Positions 47,153-61,800 of a stretch of 64,000 nt of DNA are shown piece by piece. Below the pieces are notes generated by a model. The model ran no database searches and was not told where the DNA came from. It saw only the letters and a list, made by a program, of their open reading frames with translations. How positions within the stretch are numbered: position 1 is the stretch's first letter; each line of letters starts with the position of its first letter. The stretch is taken from NCBI RefSeq assembly GCF_003672135.1, contig NC_039516.1, positions 1,426,001-1,490,000 on the forward strand. The letters run 5' to 3'. The position numbers and the translations under genes were made by a program. Source of the DNA: Ooceraea biroi (taxonomy: Eukaryota > Arthropoda > Insecta > Hymenoptera > Formicidae).

Positions 47153-49198
47153 ATCGCGATGGATCTCGCAAAGTCGCGCGGAATTTTGTGCGTTACGATC
47201 ATGAGAGAATTAGTCCCTTCAAATATTGATGTAATCATGGGGAGAAACGAGTACGAAAAACATGACGGGCAGCATAAATTGTTCCTGCACTTGTGCACGT
47301 GGCTTAAGTTTATTAGTGGATTGCGCCTTCGTGGAATCGAGACAATAATGATTGAGAAATAAATGACGCGCTGAAAACGGCAGTTTGTGTCAATACGCGA
47401 GGCAGCTTGCTTTCGCAGTTCGTTGCAGTCCTTGGGTGTTCGAAAGGAATACGCTTTTTATTTTAGAATTTCGCGGCGCAAATGAGCAACGCGCGAAAGT
47501 GATGCAAACGTTTCCCATGCGCTGGTGGTTTTCCGTCCGCTTGCGTTCTGGACTCTCGGAATGTGTAAATCGAATTATCGCGTCGAATGTTTCTCACATG
47601 ATGACAAACTTTCTCGCTTGCTCGTAACCAAGTCTGATTTTGCGGGATAAGAATCGCAATCAGTCATCGTGGGAGCCGCTTGTTTTGAGAACGTTGCGAG
47701 TTTAAAAAGCGGGACGTTGCTGCAAAAGCAAGCGAATCAACGTATTGGCACCACCTTGCGCAACAATCAAAATAAACGGCTCGTTGCATCTGCGTTTCGG
47801 CGCACAAATCGGTGCTCGGCGGTGTATTAGTATTAAGAGCATTATCGCGCTAAGTTGTCGGGTGTTAGCCAGCTCGAGGAGTATTAGAGTTCGCCGAACC
47901 CGAAGAAGGAGGCTTTAGTCTTTACGCTTATTTACGCACCGCGTCCACGTACTCCTTCCTACCTGCGTTTATTGACGCACTTGAGATCGCGGCGGCATCA
48001 TCTGCGTGCATACGTGTGCAGGTAGATCAATCGGTGCAATGTGCACTTCCAAGCGGCTATTTATTCGCAGATCGTCGTCTGCGAGTATCATCGCGCGACT
48101 ACATGTAGATATGTATACAGCATTTCATGACAGAATCCTCGTCAAGACGTTTCCGTTGTCAGGCCGAGGCTACAGTCACCCGATTATTATTTTTGTACAT
48201 TACAAACATATATATATATATACACACACACACATAGATTCGTTTATTTATATTAAATAATCTGTACATAGAGAGTATGTGTGTGTAAGATAGAGAGAGG
48301 GAGAGAAAGAAGAAAAACGGTGAATCTCATCACTGCTAACTTGTGTGTACTTGCTCGTGTTCTGTACGTAGAATTTGATCAGCATGTTCGAGTGGTCCGT
48401 ACGTATAGTGTAAAATACGTATCATTACCGTTTTGTATTACCCGTCAAGATGAACTCGACAGGCTGTCTGTAACATGTGATAACACCAAAACCAATCGCC
48501 ACTTAATATTAATTTATGTGACTTTATAAATAAAAAACTCTTTTGTAAAACACAATATCGATATGTGCTTGCGAGTAATTTCGTGATTCCTGAATTAACC
48601 CGTTCTTTAATAGATGCTTAATATGCAGTTATTTAAATCCTTCTTCGCAGATTTCGAGAAATTCCTCTTTTCCCGACTGCTTTTTGTAATACATCCTTCC
48701 ATTCAAATTTTAATCTTGACACATGAGGTGCCTTGTAATTTCACAGATCCTTGAAGTTTGCCGAGTCTTTCGTAAATTATAAAAAATCTTATGTAATCCG
48801 TCGTACGTACTTAAACACGTTTTGCAACATATCTGCGCCAAAACAAAACAGAGTTGTTAATTATCGCAGCTGTTGCTTGGTAAATTGCGCTCGCACAATT
48901 TCGCAATTTCGTTTCGGCGCGACGAGAGAGGAACTTTAACCCATCAAGTTAGTCGAGAAAAAACGCAAAAGGAAAAGATTATCACATGACACCATATTCT
49001 TCCGATATATCTCTTTACACATATAAAAAAGAATAAATTATTTGCGGATTAATAGAAATTTCTTTTTTTCGCAACCAATTTTCAACTGACATGAATGGGT
49101 TAACGCAACCAATCTTAAACTACGCGACTTGTGTCCCGCTCGTAGATGGCTCAAAGTACTATTTACAGCTACTCTTTGGAACAATAGCTTTTTCCGGC
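47153..49198. other. GPCR 3' region and intergenic DNA
   Basis: The GPCR 3' UTR runs into non-coding DNA up to the stop of the transporter on the other strand. Short TA/CA repeats occur at about 48209-48236. No gene seen. Confidence 0.5.
47358..47363 (+). terminator. Candidate polyadenylation signal, GPCR
   Basis: AATAAA about 206 bp after the GPCR stop. A later AATAAA at 48529-48534 could serve a long 3' UTR. Confidence 0.4.
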
Positions 49199-52100
49199 TC
49201 ATAGCCGGGAATGTTCATAGATTGGCGGCCGCTCCGGAAACCGCGGCAACTCCAACGTTGGCAATTGACCATCGTCATTAATAAATGTAGTATTGTCGTA
49301 CGCCGGTGGAGCCGTCCTCCCCGTCTCCTTGTCCACTTTTCTCTCCACCTCCGCAGGACCGTCCATTAGGAACATAGTGAAGAAGAACATAATGGAACCT
49401 AAGGACAGAGTATCATGAAATGCCGTCATCCGACCGCAAACGCTATTCTTCCGCACTCAAGAACTTTATCATAGGCAAAGAATAATCGAGAGTTGATTTT
49501 ATGAACTGGGTGGAGAGAATTAATTTTCCGTTACTTACTGATTCCGTAGAAACCGGCGTAATAAATATACAATGATTCCCGGAAACCAATGGTCAATCTG
49601 GTGGGTTCAACGAGTATTGGTAAATTTCCGCCAATGTTATTCATGACGAACAAGAAAACGCCAACGATGGTCGATCGCATATTTAGAGGTACAATTTCCA
49701 CCACAACGGCAAACACTATCCCGAACCACATTTCGGCTGCGAACAAGATCATCGTGAAAGTTAAAAAAAAAAGTTAAAAATCACATGGCCATATAATTGC
49801 ATGTAAAATATGTAGCAACATTTGCCATTGAATCATTAGGTTGAACGTGAAATTGGATTTGATAATTTACCGAAGAAATAGGAGATTCCTAACGTGATTA
49901 TGGCCCAGAGTGGATTAAAGTATACTGAACCAAAGGCAAACGGCGTAGCAATTATCTGGCTGATCGCCAGACAGGCTACGCGCGAGCGAATTCCCATTTT
50001 CGCCACAAACTTGTCGCTAACTACCCCGCCGACCACAACACCGATACTGCCGATGACGATTGTGACGGCGAAAAGCCACCAGCCGAGATCATAATCCGGG
50101 AAGTAATCCCTGTAGTATAGATCGCAATTGTAGGCGAAGCACATACCACCTAAAAAAAAGCAATTTTCCGACTTAATCCCATTTGTGCGAAATAAGATAC
50201 GTGCAAGTGGAAGAAAATCGTGATACAGATTGCAAGTGAATTACTCCAAGTTGAAAAAAGAAATGAGCTTTCGCTGATAAAAGTTTCGTAGAAACTAATA
50301 TTTCCCTCGCTTTCTTATTATTTTTACATTCTTATCTTTAATCAGATAATTTTAACTTAAAAGGCATCAAATTACTGTTCGCTGCCTGCAAGCAGCAGAG
50401 TAAGACAGAGAAAGAGAGTAGATTTCCTTTTTCATGCCAATCCGAATTTAAATTTTAGTTATTATTATAGAAAGGATCTTTGGAAATAAAGTAGTGAGTG
50501 TGTATGTCACGGCGATGCAATTCGTCGTGATTAGTGCAAACTCGTAGACGCTAATGTACCCTATGTATGATTTCAATCCTTTTGCGTCAAGGTATTGCCC
50601 TTTACCGCAATGTCTAATGCTGGCGGCCAAACATAAGAGAATAATGCGTGGTTGCAGTATCACTTTCCAAATCGATACTTGCTTCCCGTCATTGGCTGTC
50701 TCCTCTCCGATCGTCTTGCGTTGCGGCTCGGTAAGCGTCAAACCGGTGAGGACGGCGATGATTATGCCGATCGCTCCGGCTCCGTAATAGCAGACCCGCC
50801 AGCCCTACGGATTTGTCATCATTGTATTAATCCTCAATCATTGTGCATTACGATTGAAGCGATATTTCGTATCGTCGTATGTATGTTATTGATACTATCA
50901 AGGCAATTGTGCGATTTAATGTATCACGTTTATTATGCTTCATCACGATGAATTTCGCTTCTTCTGCCAGACGGAAATGCTCTCGGGATGTATATCGGGC
51001 AATTATACGCCGGAACACGTCGGTTTTGGAGATAAAGCAAAAAAAGAAAAAGAGGAATAGAGAGGACACAAAAGGGACAATGCCAGTCGGAGTCAACTCA
51101 CCAGGTCCCAGGCGTTTATCTCGGGCACATAGCGACCGACCGGAAATGCGATGCCGTAACCGCCATAAATGCCCCAATTGAAAATGGACATGACGAGACC
51201 CCGTTGCTCTTCCGGGAACCAGTCGGACAGAAGACCGGTTGCCAACGGATTGCATCCCGCCTCCCTACGGCCGTTTGATTTTATTAATACGCGACGTAAT
51301 CGAACGTGATCCATTGTGACTCGGAAACGGACGAACTATCGGAAACGGAAGTGTCATCATCATTACCAGGACTTACCCCGCCGCCTGGATCATTCGCAGA
51401 ATAACGAGGTGCCAGTATTCCTTCACCGCTCCGCTCAGGATGATCGCGATGCTAAATATCAGGGTACAAACCGCCAGCATTCTCACTCTGCAAGCAGAGA
51501 CACGTGTTTCAGATTGTTGAGATCTGCGTGCATTCAGATGCGAAATCTGATGCGTAATCGGTCCGTGAATTGAATGGATACCTATTGTATCTGTCGGCGG
51601 CGATACCCAACAAGACACCGACGATCGTGAATACCGCGATGAAGCTGGGTCCCGCTAGGATTTGATAGTCCAGACCGAGGCCGTTGTAATTCCACTCGCA
51701 GTAATAAGATCCGTTCAACTCCAGGGACTCGCAGCTATGGAACAAAGAACGTATTATGCGAGGATCGAGTGAAAGCGCAACGCGATCACGATGATGACCA
51801 GCGTGGTAATTGCTGCACGTGCGGTAAAGCTTTCGATCTTGTACGTGATTAATGCCCGCAGAATTACTGCGCACATTGATATTCCTTTAGAAAGAGAGAT
51901 GCAAGATTCTCACGTATCGCGAGTCGCAAAGTCGTTATTCGCAATGTAGCCTTTTAACTTGCTGTTGATAGTTCTTTGCTGGAATGTTAACGACGCGACG
52001 GCTCAATTCATCTTGAAGCAAAGTCGCGTGTTCTCGCGCGACAGTATCTCGTTTCATTATCGACGCGTGACTTGGCAGTGCTAAAACCACCTGGTGAATC

Positions 52101-52623
52101 AGTCAGCCACAAGGAAATCGAGTTGTGCCGATCGCTAATTACGCTTACAGTTAATTCCGTGATTCTCTTGGCGTAACGTTTCCAGTTGGGCTTTCTGGAG
52201 CAGGTGGCGTTAATTGGACTTACTAGGTGGAATTCTTCGCTGTTTCGCATTGCACCGGAAGATCGACCAGCGACAGCGTCGTCGAATTAAATTGGCAGGC
52301 AATGTCGCCATAGTGCAGGTCTTCGGCGATCTCTTTGCTCGTTACACCTTGACGAAGGAATTACGATTCCATTAGTGAGACTGCAGATATATTGGAAATC
52401 ACAAAAAGGTACAAGAAAAAATGAAAAAAGAATGTAATTTTGAATAATAAGGCATGATACCGATTAAACAGATTGAGATGAGTTACATGAAAAATAGAAT
52501 CGGACATCATCACCTACCTATCAGATAATGGCCCAATTCACCCAGGACATAGCCGATCGACACTATAGCTAACGCGTAGGGCTTGTAGAGAAACGCCAAC
52601 TTTTGCATTACTGAGCAGAGCAT
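49199..52623 (-). CDS. Spinster-like MFS transporter
   Basis: Nine minus-strand exons join in phase to 510 residues: 52623-52518, 52347-52224, 51734-51582, 51487-51377, 51264-51102, 50804-50606, 50149-49871, 49736-49539, 49398-49199. TM1 is YALAIVSIGYVLGELGHYLI. A luminal loop of about 65 residues with several Cys follows (CESLELNGSYYCEWNYNGLG). The MFS signature between TM2 and TM3 is GIAADRYNR. Next come MIQAAGEAGCNPLATGLLSD and FPEEQRGLVMSIFNWGIYGG, the TM4-5 wording of spinster-type carriers. The second half has GVVVGGVVSDKFVAKMGIRS. The C-terminal tail is cytosolic, with Pro-rich LPRFPERPPIYEHSRL. Spinster relatives move lysolipids, sphingosine-1-phosphate or sugars out of lysosomes or cells; the substrate here cannot be told. 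The first exon begins after a TTTTTCAG acceptor, so a 5' exon lies upstream. Confidence 0.9.
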
Positions 52624-55600
52624 CGTCGCTTGACCTGAAAAACGCACATCTTGAAAGACGATTCTTTTTTCTAAATTCTACGCCAAAGAACGTTATTATG
52701 TAATTAGCGTGCGATAGGAGAATTATGATTGTTGCGATCGTCGACAGAGATATCACCGCACTCGACATTTATCTGCAAGCTTGCATTATTCGGATAATCT
52801 GCGTGGGTAATACACGTGCAGTAAATTGCGGTGTATTTAATTACGAGATTCGTAATTAAATACGTAATTAACAATGTTCGTTTAAGGTCAGACAGTGGCT
52901 TTTCCGAGTGTAGGAATTCTTTCTTTTCTTTTAAGTATTATTTCTGATTTCCCATGTTAAATTAAAATTCGTCCGATCCCCGAGTCTTCTCGGAAAATTC
53001 TCGTTAAAGAACGTTAGGACAACGGTAATCAATCTGTTTCAAGAGAAAAAAACGACCTTCGTACCGAGATTCTAACGTTCACCAAGATTCATGAATATGA
53101 AAAATGCCGGTTGCGTTTAAACAGGCACGTGCGAACGCGCGTGTGTGTTCATCGCCGAAACGAGGTGCGGGGTAAAAATATGCGAATCGCATAATCGAAA
53201 AAGCTGCCGTTACGAAACTACATCCATTATTCAAATGATCGATCGGTACTATGGTATTCAAATTTCAATATCCTGACTGACCGGTGTATGCGCCAATCTG
53301 TACCAACGGTAGCTCAAGGCCTCTATCGGCAGTTTGATTTACGTATAATGCAATTGCTGTAAGAATGGTACACGCTACGTCGACCCTAAAAGTAAGCGAG
53401 TGCGTTCTGCGAGACACATTCACCGGACACAAACGGAGAATGGTCTAATTGGACGCAGATGTTGCGCTCTGCGCGCAATGGATAGTCGCAAAAGTAGTCC
53501 TAATGCGAAGAAACTTGTCGCTGACGCTGCAAAATGCGCGAACGCGGCTGATCATTTTTCATGAAATTGCAATTTTATTTTAGAATGTATTACACTAGAT
53601 TGTGGAGAGTCATTAGAGGATCAACGAGCGAGGTAGACGCCAGCGTATTTCCACACGTGCCACGAATGACACGTCGGGTTTCGTATAACGGAATGCGAAA
53701 TTGTATCGTGATACCTATCGTGATTTCGTGCAATATCACGTATCAGCAGTAACACGATTGTCTCTGCGGAAGGAGAAATGAAAACGCGAAAAATCACATT
53801 TCTGACAGAGTTAACTAGAATAGAAAAGCTTGTGTGTTCTCCTATACGCGCGAGAGAAGTTTAAGACGCGAGTTGCACGCACACGGCCGGATCACCTTGA
53901 ACCAAAATCATTGAGATGGAACGAAAATGATCATTTTAATATCGTTGAGACCAGCGCTTGTCACAATAGCGAAAAGTAGTTTTCACTCGTGAAGAAGAAA
54001 AGTATCTCTGCAGTTGCGTGCAGTTGCACCCACGTTCTGTCACGTATTGCGCCATAGTTGAATCTTATCCTTTTTCTCTGTAATTAACTGATTTCCTGTC
54101 AGAGTTTATTCGATAGACGGATATACGTTGATTATTATCGTGCGATAAATTACATAATACCAAAGACGAAGCTGACAAAGCTAAAAGTAGATGATCGTAG
54201 ACAAAACGATCTGAGACGAAGGACGTTATGCTTCGCTTGACAATACCACGACGATGAAGAGAACTTTTTGAAGAAATGACAATGAGGTTGAACGGCGCAA
54301 ACATTCCGAGTCGATAAAATACAATGAGTAAACGACCTGCGGAATTTCTTCATTGATCCTTACAATTCGCTGATGATCGATCGCGAATGCCAAGGTGTAA
54401 ACTTGGCAATGAGCCGTCAAGATTGTGATAGTCAGAAAATGTTTGCGTGACAGCGAATTAATCTTTTTGCGATAGTCGCAATCGAGAGTCTCGGAGAGCG
54501 TTCTCTGTCAGCAACAGACTGCACTCGATGCAGATCTGTAATTCAATTCGTTGTAATTACACGCGCGAAACGTAGCTATTTGCTACAGTTAATGGGAGTA
54601 GTCGATATCCATCTGGTGACTTATTACAGCTGACTTGTTCGTTCGTCTGGCCGTGGCCGAAGAGAACGCGAGATGTTAGATTTATATTATACATTGTCAT
54701 CTATGGGAACGTTGTAGTTATTAGCTAGGAGAATCGCCGCAAGGTATCCCAGGCGAGCCGGAAGTTATCAGGCGGAAGGTACTGATATGATTTATGTGTA
54801 CCGTAAAAATCCTTGGCGTCGCACATATGATAGATGATAGATAAACGCACAAGTATGGTTGTACCAAGTGGATGTACCACGTAAAATTATGCGCCATATC
54901 TTTCGCGGCATCTTCGCCGTATTCGATCCGCGAGATGCGAATAAAGCCGAAGTAATGAAAAATATCGTCGTAAACGAGGATCTTGCATCAATTGTGCGAT
55001 TGATCGCTCGGCTAATTTGCGCGAAAACACGTCAATCGGGTTTTATTATTCCGCCAACACTTTGCTCCGATCATTTACTTGCGTCTGTTTGAACGTGTAC
55101 ACGTGCGAACGAAACGATCAGGATGATTCTGTGATGTTGTCGAGTCATGACTCGAGAATTTCTGGATATTAATAGATCGACGCGGATACCGAGGCATAAT
55201 CTTTTTTGTTTTTTTGTAATTCCAACTTGCGCTTGTGCGATAATGTAAATAGCTGAGCGAGTAGAAGTGGAGCAACCAGTCGGAGCTGTTTCAAAGATCT
55301 CAATATTTACAAAAAAGATTGGATCACTCGTGCTTGGCACGATCTTGCAAAGTATTTCTTTTTCCTGTCTTCAACTTAACAAGTATAGTGTGGCGTGTAA
55401 TTCAATTAATCTTCATTGTGCGAAACTGCTACTCTTGCCGTCGTGTGCATTATTGCATTATTGCACAGTAAATGCACACGTATCTGTAATCGGTTGTTGC
55501 AGCTCTGTCGGCTAGCAGATAATGAACCCGAGTGTAACGGGCTTTCCCCGTATTAGAAATACTAGTGTGATCATGAAAATTCTCGCTAATAACTGCATTG

Positions 55601-58530
55601 CGCGTGATACTGCCTCTGCCAATCATAGATTACGTTCTTCTAGGAAATTCTCAAGTAAAACTCGAATTATTTCGTAGAATTGAATATCTTTCAATAGAGA
55701 GTTGTTTTGAAGCCATTATTATTGCTACCTTTGTGATTGCATTTATTATGAGATATTAGTAGGAAATTTCGGGAAGCTCACATTTAAACTAAGAATCGGA
55801 TTTTTAATATTCTCCTTTGCGTATGTGAGATTATTTGGAGATTATATCATAAAATCGCAAAATGAAACAAAAAATGGAGGAAAACATGACTGCAAAGTGG
55901 ATGACTGTAATTTACGACAAAATACAGCATCTGTATCTTATCACACAAGATTACCATTACTTCATATTGCATCAATATCGACTAAACAGAGATTGGTATT
56001 TAATGATCGGAAAAATCGTTCCGCAACGTAAACGTAATAATGAGCGGAACGAATCGGCGCGTCAAAAAACTATTGTTAATAAATGATTGCATAGGTGCAT
56101 ATTCCTGGAAATGCAAAGACTTTAGATGCAATCTGAGCAACAGATCTATTCCGCAGTAAGTGAACAAGAACACAAGTTTGAGAAATCCTCGAGGATATCG
56201 CCTATGGGAATATCTGCGTAATGTCGGATACTTCGCCGTGATACGAAAAATCCGTTTATCACAACATATTTATGCAGATTCATATTTCAAGGCACAACTG
56301 TTTATCGTACGTGTGTGCTCGTGCGTTGCCAATAATTAGCATAAGAATTAAAAAAAAGGAAAAGGAACAAGTCAAGGCGAAACGGCACGTGCATCTTCCG
56401 TTTGACTAACGTGAGATAAAACGAAAATAAAAAATACAAGCGATAAATTATGCACGGCGTGATTAGGCTACGAGTACGTAACGCGCATTCGCGTTATGTG
56501 TATCTTGGAATATCTTTTTCCGTTTCCGACAGTCATCGATCAATTTGTCTCGGAATTACCGTAACTTGGTGCGCGATCTGACCGCGGAACCTTAAAAGGC
56601 TGTTTGCGCGGTGATTTTCGTGCACATGTGTCTTTACGGGGGTAAAGTGTGCGAGTTACTCGGCTCTCCCTTTCAATACGCTATTTATACATCGGCGGGA
56701 GGAGAGTCCCCGTGCGCGCTGCTGATCGATTAAAAGCCATTCGGCCGCTTGAGCTGTCTCGCTTTTCCCTAGGGGAGCTTTCCATATTTTCCGACCGATC
56801 GGATTTAATGATTTTTTCCAGCGATGCTCGAGAGATTCGCGGGATGACGAACACCGTCGTACTTGTATAGGGTGTTCCACGAAGCGTGCATCCGAGAACG
56901 CTCTTACAAAAGCCTGGGGACGGTTCTCTCCTGTGAGGAACTCTTCTTTGATCGGTTGATGAAAAATATAAATTTCTCTGCCGACGAAATTTCCCGAGTT
57001 CGCATCTAATAAACATACAATACATTACGCAGATCCATCAAGTTACCCGCGTGCAGTATTTATTTTATATACTCGCTGATTCATATAGCCGTACGCAATG
57101 TGGGTGCGTGTATCCAACAACGTGAGATACTGAATGAGTGCGAGTTTATGACGCATATTTATCGGCGGTGATTACTCGGTTAGTTACGAACAATTTGCTG
57201 ATCGTTAGCGATCACCGTTGATCGCATCTAGCCGACACACGCTTGTAATGACAATGCGGTTGCTAGTCCACTAACGTGTGCAATCAAGTCTCAGTTCGTA
57301 CCTAAGTATCTAATGAAATGTCTGTTACAAGATTACAAAATTGAGACAACCGAGACAACAATCTGAAGACGATAAAATGAATGTCTTGAAATGATCAACG
57401 GTGATTCCGTGCGAGACACGTACGAGTAACGAGTAACCGCGACGTCGTGTCGCATCACGTCGACACATCGGCATCGCTGATGCATGCGGGCGTGATCGAA
57501 GCGATCGAGAGAAGTTTTAATTAGAGGCCTGTGCTAAGTCGAAGGCTGAACAAACGTTATGGGCGTAGATCATGCGTCGGCATCCTGGATTGGACGCGGA
57601 TCTAACGGGCCTCTATTGCGGCAACTTGCGAGCGAAATACGCGCGCGGCGCGGCGGAGGCAAGAATCGCGCTCGCATTAATTAATTGCTCGAACCACTGA
57701 ATTGTGCGATCGATCGCACACGATTGACGAGAGAAAAAAATTTCATGCAGTCATACGGCTCGTCGGCTTCGTCGATCGATGTATCCCGTCAATTTGCGTA
57801 TTTGTATTCATGTAAAGGAATTGGGTGAATTATATTAATGATAAAAGATTTTCTGTAATATTATATTTTTGCTAAAAGAAATTCGGTAGCAAATCTCTAC
57901 CAATAACGTGTGAGCTATCTATAATCGTGGACCGTGCGCACATGTACAATACGTGGATCTATATTTTTGTCTCTTTTGCCACTTTCACTAAGCCATGTTT
58001 TGCAAATAGCACGGAACAGCTGTGACAACTGTGCAAATACGATTCTTCGAGCGCACATATTGTACATTGCGTATCGTTATGTATATCGCTTGTCAGAGTA
58101 TTGTCTTGCATGCACATTCACTCGATACTTTCACCACGTGCTTTTTTTCGTATACAGCCCTAATTGTGCAAATCTAAATCCGGTTCGCTAAACGTTACAC
58201 AGAGTGATCGCCTGGAATTATCACCCTACCTTCGGCTCATTCAAAGAATCAAGATTTCCTTAAGAAAAACTATAACTAAATGTTAAATTTTAATGCGTTT
58301 ACATTCATTCATGAAAAAGACTAAAATTCATTCGTGAAAAAGATATGAAAGACGACAGAAAAGGATGAAATCTCCATTGATTGAATTGTAAAAAAAATAA
58401 TTTAAAACTATTAAAACTACCCTTTATCGTCTTCCATTCTTATCGTCTTTTATTTAACAAATTGACGAATATCGTTTCTGATTTCGTGTAAGTCTCCTCA
58501 AGTAATGGACAGAGTCGCGAGATTACTCAC
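52624..58530. other. Gene-poor region upstream of the transporter
   Basis: No coding genes recognised. A perfect 13-bp-arm inverted repeat lies at 52833-52863 (GTATTTAATTACG, 5-bp loop). If the 58.5-kb donor is used, this is a 5.9-kb 5' intron of the transporter. Confidence 0.4.
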
Positions 58531-58800
58531 GTATCCTTCAGCAAAGTCCACGTTCGAGATCCTCGAACTCCAGGAAGGATTGAAAGGAATTCACCGGTCA
58601 GCACTGGATCGGACACGACAATAAGGAAACCGGAGGAGGAAGAGCTAACGCGAGAACGAGAGAACGGCACGATCCCGCGGATAGATCCCTCCACGTGCGG
58701 AGGGTGGAGCGTCAAATGAGACACGAGCCGGTGACCAACCTTCATTTATAAGAAAATGTCCAAGGATCCGGACCTTCCTTCCGTCAGCGAGCGAGGAAGG
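58531..58800 (-). promoter_or_regulatory. Possible 5' exon of the MFS transporter
   Basis: On the minus strand the segment ends with AAGGATAC followed by a GTGAGTAAT donor. It contains a 72-codon open frame from an ATG at 58745. Spliced to the acceptor at 52634 that frame would run into the transporter exon in a different frame, so it would be an upstream ORF rather than an N-terminal extension. Weak evidence; another gene could own it. Confidence 0.25.
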
Positions 58801-61800
58801 GGACCTGGACTCGCGATGGTGCGTATGTACAACATGCGCTACGGTGGGAGACCACCACCGGCAGCGTAATCACTCTCGATCTTTGATTTTCAAGGTTTCG
58901 TCGTGACTTGACCGCTTGGCACCTCACCTGTTACATCATTGCGTTAGAAGCAAGACGGGAGAACGGCGAGGAGACGCTCACCGAAGCTTTTGCCGCGGAA
59001 ACTTGACGGGCAAGTGTCCTCCAAAGCGCAAAGTTGGTTGCCGGCTGCAAAGTCACGTGCATTGATGATCTAGCAGAAGACGCGTATTGCGGGCTTTTAT
59101 TCAAACAATTAAGGTGACCGTACCTGCAGTAGACAGTTGGGCAAGAGTACGTGTTTCCTTTATCTTCGCAAGTTTATTATTAATCTCTTATGTCTATCCC
59201 AGGATTAGGGCTTTTCAATACACTGCAGTGATGTAATGATCATAGCAAGCTCTACACTTGTCCGCGATTAATCTCCAGTGTTCGATAAGACCAGAGTTGC
59301 GTGCAGAACGCGCTTTTGCGTGAGAAGGTTTGGCGATTCCTAGCGACCGGCTAATTGATCCCAGCCTGGGAAGACCTGGTCTCCGTCGAACAGTAGAGAG
59401 CACAATAAGCAGCCTGAGGTGATTAACCCGGTGGCTCGAAGAGCGACTTGCACGTACGTACCTAGGTACTTACATACGTGGCATGCGATCGCCGTAACAT
59501 TGACATACTTCCCCGCGCCTCTCGTGTGTCACGGCTCTTAAGTGCGGCACTATGCAATAATAAAAGCGGTTCGACGGTCTCTCCTTGAGAGGTAAGAATT
59601 AACAGGACATGTGCACCATTGTCGCGATTGCAATCGCTAATCGGAGAACGTCATCTTCGGGCAGCGGCTAAATGGGAGTAACCGTATCTAATCGCGCGTA
59701 CCTTGATTGTTCATTGTGTCTTTCCTACGAGGATTCCATCACGACGTAGTCTTTGTACGCGTTTTCGACCTGTTTTTCCTAAAGGAGAAAGAGAAATTGC
59801 ATCCGTTTGATGATAGATTGCAAATATTCTCATTTTATTGATCGCAGTCCCGTGTTACATCGTATCACTGCGGAATAGTAGTTGGATCTAGGAGTCTGAA
59901 AGCCGAAACATCGACAAACAGCCGAAGGGTCGAGCGAGCTCATATGTACATGCAATATCTTTCGCATGCTGTCGGTTTCTTTAGATACAGGATCCTTTCC
60001 TGGGTCTCTCAATCCGAGGTCGTAGAAGAGCGGACTCACGCAGCGGGATACAGTCGGACAAAGTTTCTTTGTCGAGCGAAATGTAGCGGAAGCTCAGAAT
60101 TATGGCATTGAACCGTTCGGATTTAGAAGGCCCGTCCGCGACAATGATCGAATGATCACCGGCCTGTTCCTGACAATCGCATCGAGCAAGTAAAGAAACA
60201 ACGAAAGCATGTATTCTAGATCTCCTCAAGTAACAATTTATTTAATAATTTCGATCTTTTTACCTTTTTATATTTCAAGCAACGCATACCGATTCCTCTT
60301 TCTTTCACTTAGATTCAATTAATTCTACGCCCTGGCCGATATCGCGTTTAGCTATGTGCACGATTCTTCCTCGCTATCGGATGTCAGCTGCGTGTGACAG
60401 ACGCAACAATCGACGTTACCGTCGACGACGGAATTGAAAGATGCAACTGCACGCGCTCCGTGGCGCGTGCATATCCGCGGAAGGTCACTGCGGATTCACG
60501 AGCTAAACCTTCGTTCCTGTGGCAAAAGCGCGGGTCATTAGTGGCTCAGAGATACCGATTACGGATCTAATAACATTCTCGAGCGACCCCGACCTAATTT
60601 TTAACGCGCGACATGGGATTCGACGCCAATTAAGCTGGATTCGCCGTGCTTTTATTGCAGAAACAGAAAACACGAGTTGCCGGTTAATGCGCCTGTGTGT
60701 AATCGCGCTTATGTAAATGTTTCTTCTTTCATTCGTAATGATAGGTCAATAAGCCGTAACCATAAGTGTAATCAATGATTATAGATGTATCCATCATTAT
60801 GTACCCGACAGAGGTGCGCTGATTGCCTTTTCCTAGCGAGAGGTCGGGCTCGGCGATCGGATGACGGCAGGCGCCGATGATCCATCGATCGAGAGATCGA
60901 TTACGATAGCCGCGGGATCTTCGTCGCGTGTCGGGATGAGAGTTCCGGAGGGAATTCGCGCTTGGAAGAGATTCGGGAGGGAATTAAAGGAGCGCGCGTT
61001 CAGTACGCACTCTCGTTGTTATCGACCATCAGAAGAGGAGGCCGAGCCGAGCTGGCTCGAGCAGAACCGAGCGACACCGAATTGCGGACGGAGAGGCGAG
61101 CCGCTCCGCGAGTTGTCCCTTCGTCGGTCCAGGATCAGGATCCCGTCGCGAGCGCGGATCGGGGATTCAGGATCATTTTGCCGTCGATTTCGCGGGAGGA
61201 TCCGCGGCCGCCCGCGCCTTCGCGACGTGAAAACGGAAGCGAGGAAGTCGCGTGTCTCCTCCGCGGCCGAGAGGATCACGATCACGAACATTGTGTGTGT
61301 TTACATCTCGTGAGAGACGTGGATTCCCCGAGAGATGCCAGGATTCCTCGACGTTCCTGTGTGACGCGCGGAATAGAGAAATATCAGTTGGATCCTCGTG
61401 GGGCGAGAATCACGCCTCGCTCGCGATCCCGAAACGACCGGTGATGATCAATGATCGCACGTCAGTATCTCTGTGACGTATCCCTCGCATTTCGCGGCTA
61501 GATACCGTGGCTCTTCGTGTTCTGCGTCTGATCGTGATGTCAATGTTCCGCGCGTTGATAATGGCCCCCGGTGTGTTTCGACGATGCTATCGCGCGTGAT
61601 CCACGGCGATTAATTCATCGCCGTCTGGCTTTCGTTGGCCCCGCGTGTCATCTCCCAATGATCACTGACATTTCGCAGATGCGTCAAGCGCGAGCGTAAC
61701 GGCCGCTCACGCGTGCGACACCCACGATCTTAATCCGACGTTCATGTCGAGCGCAACGTCATTTTTGTACGAGTAGCGTGTGATCGCTGACGTTCCGCGA

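Noticed and set aside
56860..56900. GTATAGGGTGTTCCACGAAG-like transposon end
   Set aside because: Resembles ends of some DNA transposons, but I found no matching second terminus nearby.
60861..61444. Two overlapping 150- and 160-codon frames (+) in different phases, with a 90-codon antisense frame
   Set aside because: Open frames in all directions in a GC-rich segment are expected by chance; translations are Arg/Ser-rich with no features. More likely promoter or 5' UTR.
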